Part shown: positions 56,781 through 64,000 of the stretch, piece after piece
How positions within the stretch are numbered: the first letter of the stretch is position 1
How the letters are laid out: each line of letters begins with the position of its first letter
From: Rhodococcus koreensis
Lineage (GTDB): Bacteria > Actinomycetota > Actinomycetes > Mycobacteriales > Mycobacteriaceae
Length of the DNA: 64,000 nucleotides
Assembly: GCF_900105905.1 (NCBI RefSeq)
Contig: NZ_FNSV01000005.1
Coordinates: 2,108,001 to 2,172,000, forward strand
Direction: 5' to 3'
Notes under the pieces: model-generated
The model's input: only the letters and a program-made list of their open reading frames with translations
What the model was told of the DNA's origin: nothing
Databases searched by the model: none
Translations under genes and position numbers: made by a program

Positions 56781-57118
56781 AGTGTGGCGCTCTCCCGTGA
56801 GGTGTGTAGATGTCTCAGCCGATCCCGAAACGGTCCCGCACAGCGTAGACGGCGCCGCCCGCTGCCTCCGAGGTGTCCGTAGCCGTGCGTAACAGTTGCA
56901 TCACCAATCACACGAACCACACGTGCCACAAGCTATCGTCACCGGAGGATCACCGTCGGGGTCTGTATGCCATACACTCCCACCGGGGTGCCGCAGCTAC
57001 CGGTGAACGAACTCGTGAGCTGTACAACCCGGGGGCGCTGTACATAGAGTGACCCCCCGAGCCGTCAGACGTGGATTGTTTTGTCGTCCACGCTGTTATG
57101 ACTAAGGATGGGGAGACT
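56781..57118. other. 338-bp divergent intergenic region, pimE / secreted protein
   Basis: No gene recognised. A possible plus-strand promoter lies near its end: TTGTTT (about 57075) and TTATGA (about 57093) with ~17-bp spacing, ~20 nt before the GTG start at 57119, giving a short leader with GGGGAG. No clear operator or structured RNA was found. Confidence 0.35.
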
Positions 57119-57880
57119 GTGCTTCGAACCCGAGGTATGCGCAGAGCAGTAACTGCTCTCGCCGTTGCCGCAGCAGCCGCTATGGCAGTGCCGGCCCAGG
57201 CGATCGCGCAGCCGACGCCGCCGCCCGTGCCCGAAGGCATCCCCGTGGAGATGCTCGCGTCGTTCGCACCCGCCATCATCGGCGCAGCCGCTGGTACCGA
57301 AGACATCGCCGCAGGACCCCAGGACGCGATCCTGGACCAGGCCCGCAACCTTCTCGAGTCCCCCGGCATCCCGCCGGAACTCAAGTCCACCCTCGAACGC
57401 GTCATCACGTTCCTCGACGGCAGTGGCGGCGGCGGTCCCGAGATCCCGAAGGAGAACGCGCCCGTCATCGCGCAGTTCCTCTACCCGACCATCGGCAAGG
57501 GCTGCATCGGCGAGGGCGCCGACTCGGTCGGCACCGCGCTCGCGGTCCCCGGCCCGGCCCAGCTGCCCCCGCCCGGCCCCAAGGCAGGTCAGGCCGGTTT
57601 CGTGTTCACCGCCCTCGGAACCAGTTCCGTTGCCGCCGAACAGCCCGAACCGCTGACCGTGACGTGGATCAACCTGGACAACCAGCGGCGCGCCACTCAG
57701 AACCTCACCAACGAGGCCAAGATCAACCCCGACGGACCGGCAACCCTGTCGGCGATCGCGGACACCGGTCCGGGCCGCGTCCTCGCGGTCGTGTCGGGCG
57801 GACTGACGACCCAGAAGGAGGGCGCGGCGCCGATCACGTGCAGCTTCCTCCCCACCGTCGGCATGTTCCAGGTCGCGTAG
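57119..57880 (+). CDS. secreted Ala/Pro-rich protein, unknown function
   Basis: About 253 residues with a Sec signal peptide (MRRAVTALAVAAAAAMAVPA, cleavage after AIA/QA) and a Pro-rich mature N-terminus (QPTPPPVPEGIPVEML). The rest is a soluble domain with two Cys (KGCIGEG and ITCSFLP) that may form a disulfide. By position next to pimE it corresponds to Rv1158c/Rv1157c-type secreted proteins of mycobacteria (inference). GTG 57119, with GGGGAG upstream, is preferred; ATG 57137 is an alternative. A strong terminator follows. Confidence 0.75.
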   Translation: MLRTRGMRRAVTALAVAAAAAMAVPAQAIAQPTPPPVPEGIPVEMLASFAPAIIGAAAGTEDIAAGPQDAILDQARNLLESPGIPPELKSTLERVITFLDGSGGGGPEIPKENAPVIAQFLYPTIGKGCIGEGADSVGTALAVPGPAQLPPPGPKAGQAGFVFTALGTSSVAAEQPEPLTVTWINLDNQRRATQNLTNEAKINPDGPATLSAIADTGPGRVLAVVSGGLTTQKEGAAPITCSFLPTVGMFQVA

Positions 57881-57896
57881 CACTTCACAGCTGAAC

Positions 57897-57937
57897 GAGC
57901 GAGGGGCCCTCCGGACTTTCCGGAGGGCCCCTCGCTC
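57897..57937 (+). terminator. perfect 19-bp GC-rich terminator hairpin
   Basis: GAGCGAGGGGCCCTCCGGA (57897-57915) and its exact complement (57919-57937) with a 3-nt loop (CTT), 17 nt past the stop of the secreted-protein gene. It is one of the strongest hairpins in the window and would end that transcript. Confidence 0.85.
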
Positions 57938-57990
57938 ATGTCTGCGCCGCTTCACTGTTTGCCGACGGCGCCACCGTGGTAGACCGAGGA

Positions 57991-58341
57991 ATGCCCTCGA
58001 CGCATCACACAACGGACCACTCACTGCGATCGCGACACGCCCGGCGTTCCATCCTGTCGATCCGTTCGGAAGGATCGATCCTCTCGATCGGTTCCGCCTA
58101 TTCGGTCCTGTCGATCGGGAGTGTCGGCTCGGTGCTCTCGATCGGGTCCGTCGGATCGGCAGGCTCTGCACTGAGCACCGCCTCGTTCGCCAGCCTCGGA
58201 TCGGCGTTGTCGGGGCTGTCGCGGTGGTCTCTGCTGTCGTGGAAGGGCTGGCACGACGCGCCGCCCGAGCACCCTCACCTCACGGTCATCGCCGACGAAC
58301 CGGACCTCGCCCGGGACGCGACCGCGCACGTCCAGTCCTGA
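57991..58341 (+). CDS. small protein with Ser-Ile-Gly-Ser repeats
   Basis: Up to 116 residues from ATG 57991 (121 from GTG 57976). Residues ~15-70 are an imperfect repeat of the type S-V-L-S-I-G-S-V-G: SILSIRSEG, SILSIGSAY, SVLSIGSVG, SVLSIGSVG, SAGSALSTAS. The tail (DAPPEHPHLTVIADEPDLAR) is hydrophilic. The repeat has the regular small/hydrophobic alternation of beta-solenoid or glycine-zipper segments. No known function. The AGGA next to the ATG is too close for a normal Shine-Dalgarno, so the start is uncertain. Convergent with the MarR gene (10 bp). Confidence 0.6.
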   Translation: MPSTHHTTDHSLRSRHARRSILSIRSEGSILSIGSAYSVLSIGSVGSVLSIGSVGSAGSALSTASFASLGSALSGLSRWSLLSWKGWHDAPPEHPHLTVIADEPDLARDATAHVQS

Positions 58342-58351
58342 CGACGTCCGG

Positions 58352-58822
58352 TCAGGTCGTCCGGCCGGCGCGCGGCCAGGAGTTGCCGTCGTACTTCTCG
58401 ATCTCGCCGTTGAATTTGGTCAGCAGGCGGCGCAGCTCACCCCGGTCGTGGTCGCTCCACTCGGCGATGATGCGTTCGACACCGTTCCTGCCGAGCGCCC
58501 GGTCTGCGTGAAGCTGCTCGAGCCCCCGCGCAGTGGCCTCGACCTTGCGGGCCATTCCCCCGTCCGGGTCGGGGACCCGCTCGACGAGTCCGCGCTTCAG
58601 CAGCGCGCCGATCTGCCGGTTGATCGTCGAGATGTCGAGCCGGAACGCCTCGGCGAGCTGTTTCAGGCTGAGCGGATGTTCCAGTTCCAGGCGTCCGAGA
58701 AGCAAGTAGGCGGAACGGTCGAGTTGGAATCCCGCCCGCTGCGCGTGGGCGTGATAGCGCGACAGCAATGTCAATTCGTTCTCGATATCAGCCGCCACCT
58801 CGTCGCGATCGGACACCGACAC
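58352..58822 (-). CDS. MarR-family transcriptional regulator
   Basis: 156 residues with a winged-helix DNA-binding domain: QLDRSAYLLLGRLELEHPLS (~33-52), SLKQLAEAFRLDISTINRQI (recognition helix, ~52-71), GALLKRGLVERVPDPDGGMARKVEATARG (wing, in two pieces). N- and C-terminal helices form the dimer interface. Ligand unknown. A 36-bp palindrome covering a TATGAT -10 lies 55 nt upstream, a likely autoregulatory operator. Confidence 0.9.
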   Translation of the reverse strand: MSVSDRDEVAADIENELTLLSRYHAHAQRAGFQLDRSAYLLLGRLELEHPLSLKQLAEAFRLDISTINRQIGALLKRGLVERVPDPDGGMARKVEATARGLEQLHADRALGRNGVERIIAEWSDHDRGELRRLLTKFNGEIEKYDGNSWPRAGRTT

Positions 58823-58877
58823 CTCCCAGAGTTACCGTCATTCTGCCCGAGGCACGGTTACCTCGACCGGGACATCA

Positions 58878-58913
58878 TTGTGCATCATACACATCATGTG
58901 TAGCGTGCACATT
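58878..58913. promoter_or_regulatory. 36-bp palindromic MarR operator candidate
   Basis: The left arm TTGTGCATCATACACAT (58878-58894) mirrors the right arm ATGTGTAGCGTGCACATT (58896-58913) around a central C. Inner half-sites are ACACAT/ATGTGT and outer ones TGTGCA/TGCACA, with a three-base mismatch between (CAT/GCG). It overlaps a TATGAT -10 for the marR gene on the minus strand. Two nested dyads of this kind are typical of MarR dimers. Confidence 0.6.
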
Positions 58914-58932
58914 CCGGTACCGCGGGAGCCAA

Positions 58933-59007
58933 TCAGGATCCGTTGACGAACAGCGCGGTGTAGAGAACCGACGCGACGGTGTACACGACATTGATCAGCA
59001 GATCCAT
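58933..59007 (-). CDS. possible 24-residue hydrophobic micropeptide
   Basis: The minus strand encodes MDLLINVVYTVASVLYTALF then VNGS, preceded by GGAGGTTCTGCC, a textbook ribosome-binding site 7 nt before the ATG. The peptide would be one membrane-spanning helix. It lies just beyond the MarR operator region, upstream of marR on the same strand. It is very short, so chance cannot be excluded. Confidence 0.35.
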   Translation of the reverse strand: MDLLINVVYTVASVLYTALFVNGS

Positions 59008-59179
59008 GGCAGAACCTCCGGGTTCCAGAGTGAAACGAGTGACAACAGGTAATCGGAGTCGACTCGGGTGGCGTTTCAACGATCCCATCCACTGGAAAAC
59101 ACCCCACAACAGAACTGAAACGTGTTCTCATTCTTCGAGGCACGCAGACGCGGTGCCGGACGAGAGAAGGGGATGCACC

Positions 59180-59683
59180 ATGCCGTGGAGTCGCGCCGAA
59201 CTCGACGAGGCGTTCGCGCACTACCAGCGAACCGTCAGCCGCTGCGTCGAACTCGGAGACTGGGACGGATTCGCCGACCTCTTCACGGAGGACGCCACGT
59301 ACGTCGAGCACGCGTTCGGGCACTTCGCCGGACGCGAGGCCATTCGCACCTGGGTCACGCGCACCATGTCGGCCTTCCCCGGAAGCCGGATGACCGAGTT
59401 CCCGGCGAACTGGTACGTGATCGACGAAGACCGCGGATGGGTGATCTGCGAGATCGACAACCCCATGGAGGATCCCGGCGACGGCTCGCGGCACGCCGCC
59501 GCCAACATCACGATCCTCCACTACGCCGGCGACAACCTGTGGTCGCGCGAAGAGGACGCGTACAACCCGATGAACTTTCTCGCCACCGCCAAGAAGTGGT
59601 GCCGCGCAGCGGAATCCGCAGGCAACCTACCAGAAGACGCGCGGCAGTGGCTCTCGAAGACGGGTGATCGACCGGCAGCCTGA
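59180..59683 (+). CDS. SnoaL-like / NTF2-fold protein
   Basis: 167 residues starting MPWSRAELDEAFAHYQRTVS. The NTF2/SnoaL pattern is CVELGDWDGFADLFTEDATYVEHAFG (as CVELGDWDGFADLF and TEDATYVEHAFG), then GREAIRTWVTRTM and WVICEIDNPMED. Such folds serve as cyclases, isomerases, hydratases or unknown-binding proteins; polar residues in the pocket are present but no specific activity can be assigned. GAGAAGGGG lies upstream of the ATG. The MarR regulator is the nearest regulator; it is convergent with DUF1906 (4 bp). Confidence 0.8.
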   Translation: MPWSRAELDEAFAHYQRTVSRCVELGDWDGFADLFTEDATYVEHAFGHFAGREAIRTWVTRTMSAFPGSRMTEFPANWYVIDEDRGWVICEIDNPMEDPGDGSRHAAANITILHYAGDNLWSREEDAYNPMNFLATAKKWCRAAESAGNLPEDARQWLSKTGDRPAA

Positions 59684-59687
59684 CCGG

Positions 59688-60422
59688 TCACCACTGCCCG
59701 TAGTCGGGTTTGAGAATGTCGTTGAGATCGATGCCCACGCCGTCGACGTTGCTCGCGTCGATCTCGTACTGATGCAGGTGCGCCGACGGGTGCACGTACC
59801 CCTCGGGCGTGCCCCAGTCGTGCTGCCAGTACCACGACCCGAGCCCGGCGAGTACCGCCAGATCCAGGGTCTTGGAGTTGGCGTAGATGCCGGTGTTGCC
59901 CTTGCCGACCACCGACTCCCACCCGGCGAGGTACGGGGCGATCATGGTGAGGAAATCTGCGGGCGAAGGATTGTCGTCGATGGACGCGTAGATGGGGCGG
60001 TCTTCGGGACCGCCTGCGGCGAGGTGCAATTCGAGCCCGCGCTCCGCGTGCCGTTTGCCCGCCTCGAGCCCGCCGCGCCAGTCGGCGGTCGGCCCCTTGC
60101 CGAACTGATAGCACGAGACGACGGACAGTCCGGCGTCGAGCAGTGCCTGCGCCTCGTCGGCGAGCATCGGCTTGCCTTCCATCCATTCGGCGCCGGGACG
60201 GCGATCCGACACGTAGCGGATGGCGCCGTCGTATCCGGCCTCGAGGATGGCGTCCGCCGAAGGCACGCCGCCCGCGTAGTCGATCAGAATGCCGAGACTG
60301 TCCGCCTTCGCGACGGCGACAGAGGACGTGGTGGACGTGAGCGCCGCGATCCCGGCCACGGCGGATCCCGCTGCCGCGTACCGGAACAGGTCTCTCCGAG
60401 AAATCTGCACTGTCGCCCCCAT
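59688..60422 (-). CDS. Tat-exported DUF1906 glycoside-hydrolase-like protein (Rv2525c type)
   Basis: About 244 residues from ATG 60422 (ATG/GTG 60461 also possible). A twin-arginine signal (SRRDLFRYAAAGSAVAGIAA) is followed by the DUF1906 TIM-barrel-like domain: LGILIDYAGGVPSADAILEAG, AIRYVSDRR, VVSCYQFGKGP, PIYASIDDNPSP, and HQYEIDASNVDGVGIDLND. M. tuberculosis Rv2525c is a Tat substrate with this domain, linked to cell-envelope homeostasis; catalytic activity not established. Convergent with the SnoaL-like gene. Confidence 0.85.
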   Translation of the reverse strand: MGATVQISRRDLFRYAAAGSAVAGIAALTSTTSSVAVAKADSLGILIDYAGGVPSADAILEAGYDGAIRYVSDRRPGAEWMEGKPMLADEAQALLDAGLSVVSCYQFGKGPTADWRGGLEAGKRHAERGLELHLAAGGPEDRPIYASIDDNPSPADFLTMIAPYLAGWESVVGKGNTGIYANSKTLDLAVLAGLGSWYWQHDWGTPEGYVHPSAHLHQYEIDASNVDGVGIDLNDILKPDYGQW

Positions 60423-60577
60423 ATCCGATCGGTCGCGCTCCGGCGTGTCTCCGACATTCACTCTCGCTCAGTCGGTATGTTGTCCGGTTTGCATTCCACC
60501 ACACTCACACGGGTCCCGCCAGCCACTTGGACTACATCCGTCACATCGAACACTCGCGACCCGCCGGCACCGCCGGG

Positions 60578-62200
60578 TCAGCGGAAGAACACCGCGGCCT
60601 GGTCCGCCAGTTCCAGCGCCCCCTGCGGCAGGATTCCGAGCACCACCGTCACCACCACTCCCACCGCGATGGCGGCGGCGGTGAACATGCTGGGCACCAC
60701 GATCGTCGGGGCGTCGCTCTGCGGTTCCGAGAAGAACATCAGGACGATCACCCGGACGTAGAAGAACGCCGCGATCGCGCTGCTGACGACGCCGACGAGG
60801 ACGAGCGGAACGGCACCGCCCTCGATGGCGGCCTGGAAGACCGCGAACTTGCTGACGAACCCACTCGTCAAGGGGATTCCGGCGAACGCGAGCAGGAACA
60901 GGGCGAAGACCCCGCCCACCAGAGGCGAACGCCGCCCCAGCCCCGCCCAACGGGACAGGTCCGTCGCCTCGCCCCGGCTGTCCCGCACGAGTGTGACGAC
61001 GGCGAACGCGCCGAGCGTGCTGAATCCGTAGGCCAGCAGATAGAACATGGTGGACGACAGACCCGCCCGGTTGGCCGCGACCAGACCGGTGAGGATGAAT
61101 CCGGCGTGCGCGACCGAGGAGTACGCGAGCATCCGCTTGACGTCGTTCTGCGTGACCGCCATGACGGCACCGACCACCATGGTGAGGATGGCGACGCCCC
61201 ACATCACCGGCCGCCAGTCCGCGCGGAGGTCGGGCAGCGCGACGTAGAAGATGCGCAGCATCGCCCCGACGGCCGCGACCTTGGTGGCCGCCGCCATGAA
61301 CGCGGTGATCGGTGTCGGCGCACCCTGATAGACGTCGGGGATCCAGGAGTGGAACGGGACCGCGCCGATCTTGAACAGCAGTCCCACCGACAGGAGCGCG
61401 GTGCCGATCAGCGCCAGCGTCCGGTCCTCGGCGCCCTCGGCGAGCGCGTCGGCGATCCCCGGCAACGCGACGGTGCCCGCGTAGCCGTACAGCAAAGCCA
61501 CCCCGAACAGGAAGAACGCCGACGAGAACGCCCCGAGCAGAAAGTATTTCATCGCGGCCTCCTGCGACAGGAGACGGCGGCGCCGCGCCAGCCCGCACAG
61601 CAGATACAGCGGCAGCGAGAGCACCTCGAGCGCCACGAACATGGTGAGGAGGTCGTTGGACGCCGGGAACAGGAGCATCCCGCCGACCGCGAACAGCGTG
61701 AGGGGAAAGACCTCGGTGTGCCCCGGGGCGTTCCTGGTGGCCTCCCGCTCGGCGACACTGCCGGGGACGGCGAACGCCTGCGGGGTGAAGGCGTCGGTTC
61801 CGCCTTCGGGCTCCGCCCCGCGGACGGCCGTGACCTCCGCGGTCGCAGCGCCGACCCCGCTGTCGACGCTCCGCTCGGCGATGATCAGGATCGCCGGGAT
61901 CGAGATCAGCAGGATCGTGCCCTGGAGAAACAGCGTCGGACCGTCGACGGCCACCGCTCCCCCGACCACCGAGTCGCGGGTTCCGGCCAGCAGGACGACG
62001 GCCACGAATGCCGCGGTGAGTCCGCCGAGCGCGAGAACGAGATGGCTCGAATAGCGGCCGCGCCGGGGCAGGAACGCCTCCACGAGCACACCGGCCACAG
62101 CCACGCCGAACACGATCAACATCGGCGCCAGCTGGCCGTATTCGATGTCCGGCGCAGGCAACGGCGCGGACTGGGCGAGGACGAATTCGGAGGTACTCAT
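60578..62200 (-). CDS. nuoN: NADH-quinone oxidoreductase subunit N
   Basis: A 540-residue membrane subunit of complex I (antiporter-like), about 14 membrane helices. The proton-antiporter Mrp-type core includes [43 protein letters not shown] (as two pieces, with the conserved Lys/His) and [18 protein letters not shown]. It overlaps nuoM by 1 nt (TGATG). It is the last gene of the nuo operon here; downstream is the DUF1906 gene on the same strand 155 bp away. Confidence 0.95.
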   Translation of the reverse strand: [540 protein letters not shown]

Positions 62201-63771
62201 CAGGGTGTGCCTCCCTCTGGGTCCTGCCCGGCGACGGTGGGGGCAGGATCGTGCTGACCGACGGTGACGAGGACGTGGCTCACCGCGGGGGTGATGACGT
62301 CCAGCACCGGCTTGGGGTAGACGCCGAGGACGAGCAGCAGGGCGATCAGCGGTGCCACGACCGCGATCTCACGGCGCACGAGATCGCGTACCGTTTCGTT
62401 GCCCTCCTTCAGCGGTCCCGTCATCATCCGCTGGTAGAGCCACAGCACGTAGATCGCCGCGAGGACGAGCGCGAGAGTCGCGACCACGGCAGCGATCTGG
62501 TACCGCGAGAACGTCCCGACCAGGACGAGGAACTCACTGATGAAGGGCGCCAGGCCCGGCAGCGACAGCGTGGCCAGCCCCGCCACGAGGAACGTGCCCG
62601 CCATCACCGGAGCGACCTTCTGCACGCCGCCGTAGTCGGCGATGAGGCGGGTGCCGCGCCGGGACACCAGGAACCCGGCGATCAGGAACAGCGCCGCGGT
62701 CGAGATGCCGTGGTTGACCATGTACAGCGTCGATCCGGCCTGCCCCTGGCTCGTCATCGCGAAAATGCCGAGGATGATGAAACCGAAGTGCGAGATCGAC
62801 GTGTACGCGATCAGTCGCATCACGTCGGTCTGTCCGATGGCCAGCACCGCGCCGTAGATGATGCCGATCACCGCCAGCACCGTGACGAACGGCGCGAAGT
62901 ACGCGGACGCGTCCGGGAACATCTGCAGGCAGAACCGCAGCATCCCGAACGTGCCGACCTTGTCGACGACGGCCATCATGAGCACCGCGCTGGCCGGGGT
63001 GGCTTCCACCGCCGCGCCCGGCAGCCACGTGTGGAACGGCCACAGCGGGGCCTTGACCGCGAAGGCGAACATGAACCCGAGGAACAGCGCCTTCAGCACA
63101 CCGGGGTCGGCGTCCAGACCCTCCGCGACGATCACCCGGAAGTCGAAGGTGCCGCCGCCGAACGCGTCCTGGCGCGCCGTCACCACGTACAGCCCGATGA
63201 CGGCCGCCAGCATGATCAGGCCGCCGAACAGGTTGTACAGCAGGAACTTCACCGCGGCATACGCCCTCCCCGCCCCGCCGAATCCTCCGATCAGGAAGTA
63301 CATGGGGATGAGCATGGCCTCGAAGAAGATGTAGAAGAGCAGGACGTCGAGGGCGGTGAACGAGACGATCACCATCGCCTCGACCATCAGCGTCAGCGCC
63401 ACGTACGTGTGCGCCATCCGCCGCCGGTCGTAGTCGGGAGCGGAGTCGCCGTCGTTCCACCCCGCCAGCAACAGCAGCGGCACCAGCACGGCGGTGAGGA
63501 GGACCAGGACGAGCGCGATGCCGTCGAGGCCCAGGATGTACCGGGTGCCGAAAGCCGGGATCCAGGCGTGCGATTCGACGAACTGGTACTGCTCGCCGGT
63601 CGGGTCGAACCGGATCGCCAGCACGACCGCCAGGCACAGGACCACCACGGACACACCGACCGCGACCGATTTCGCAAGCGCGCGCCTGTGGACGGGCAAG
63701 GCCAGGACCACACCGGCACCGACGAGTGGCAGCACCCACAGGACCGTCAGCCACGGGAAGCCGCTCACCAC
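62200..63771 (-). CDS. nuoM: NADH-quinone oxidoreductase subunit M
   Basis: A 523-residue antiporter-like complex I subunit, about 14 helices. Conserved elements: [31 protein letters not shown] (as pieces, with the catalytic Glu), [20 protein letters not shown] (Lys/His region) and [22 protein letters not shown]. It starts with GTG at 63771, overlapping the end of nuoL by 7 bp, and ends in a 1-nt overlap with nuoN, indicating tight translational coupling. Confidence 0.95.
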
Positions 63772-64000
63772 AGCCTCACCAGCATCGTGGCGACCAGAAG
63801 CGCCGCACCCGCGAACATGAACAGGGCGTACGACCGGACGAACCCGGTCTGCAGACGCCGCACCCGCACCGACGTTCCGCCGACGAGCGCGGCGAACCCG
63901 TTGACGGCGCCGTCGACGCCCCGGTCGTCGACGGTCACGAGCGTTCGCGTCAACTCCTGCCCGGGACGCATCAGCGCCGCCTCGTTGAACGCGTCGCCGT
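63765..64000 (-). CDS. nuoL: NADH-quinone oxidoreductase subunit L, C-terminal part
   Basis: Only the last ~77 residues fall in the window. They include the conserved region [20 protein letters not shown] and the final membrane helix [21 protein letters not shown]. NuoL is the longest antiporter-like subunit with the lateral helix. The order nuoL-nuoM-nuoN matches complex I operons. The 5' part is outside the window. Confidence 0.9.
   Translation of the reverse strand, partial: GDAFNEAALMRPGQELTRTLVTVDDRGVDGAVNGFAALVGGTSVRVRRLQTGFVRSYALFMFAGAALLVATMLVRLW

Noticed and set aside
58021..58329. 102-codon minus-strand frame opposite the SIGS-repeat gene
   Set aside because: Arg/Asp-rich translation; the plus strand shows the regular repeat pattern and codon periodicity.
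60527..62257. 576-codon plus-strand open frame opposite nuoN
   Set aside because: Charged low-complexity translation; nuoN on the minus strand is unambiguous.

Overview
The window looks like a chromosomal segment of a high-GC mycolic-acid actinomycete, most likely Rhodococcus or a close relative. It carries GpgS, PimE, LpqW, MshB (mycothiol), FbiC (coenzyme F420), FolP2 and DUF3117, uses many GTG starts, and shows likely leaderless promoters. From memory, gene content and order follow the Mycobacterium tuberculosis Rv1159-Rv1213 block with lineage-specific insertions. No tRNA, rRNA, CRISPR array or prophage was seen.

Layout. 1-7.8 kb: divergent glgC (partial)/glgA, an RlmA-type rRNA methyltransferase behind two overlapping hairpins, DUF3117, tag, a DivIVA-domain protein, gpgS, folP2 and fadD6. 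7.9-14.3 kb: two overlapping LOG proteins, dapE, a secreted beta-propeller protein, dapD, an amino-acid permease and a DUF1622 protein. 14.3-25.2 kb: an accessory block with an arylsulfatase, an orphan two-module NRPS (C-A-MT-PCP-C-A-PCP-TE; module 1 reads as N-methyl-threonine) and DUF1622, all on the minus strand. 25.3-31 kb: a VWA/solute-binding protein and a PucR-type regulator split by an IS200/IS605-family element. The element has an intact tnpB, a 5'-damaged tnpA and matching terminal hairpins. 31-36 kb: a CurA-type reductase, fadD36, a rhomboid protease and the proline-catabolism pair putA-pruA. 36-43 kb: small conserved genes, dapC, fdxC and fbiC. 43-49 kb: PH-domain membrane proteins, a family-5 uracil-DNA glycosylase, a HemD-domain protein, a VOC protein and catalase. 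49-57 kb: mshB, lpqW, typA, mutT2, a pterin carbinolamine dehydratase and pimE. 57-64 kb: a secreted protein, a Ser/Ile/Gly-repeat protein, a MarR regulator with a long operator-like palindrome, a SnoaL-like protein, a Tat-exported DUF1906 protein and the end of a nuo operon (nuoN, nuoM, partial nuoL).

How the genes fit together. The three succinylase-branch diaminopimelate genes (dapD, dapC, dapE) lie in the window. putA-pruA turns proline into glutamate. gpgS, lpqW and pimE serve methylglucose-lipopolysaccharide and PIM/lipomannan synthesis. mshB, katA and fbiC supply redox and cofactor functions. Four genes below 60 codons are annotated: DUF3117 (55 aa), a 52-aa ORF beside mshB, a 58-aa Lys/Cys-rich protein, and a tentative 24-aa hydrophobic peptide. 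The most unusual items are the IS-split regulator with its predicted TnpB guide and motif, the orphan N-methylating NRPS beside a sulfatase, the overlapping hairpins before the rRNA methyltransferase, and the MarR palindrome.
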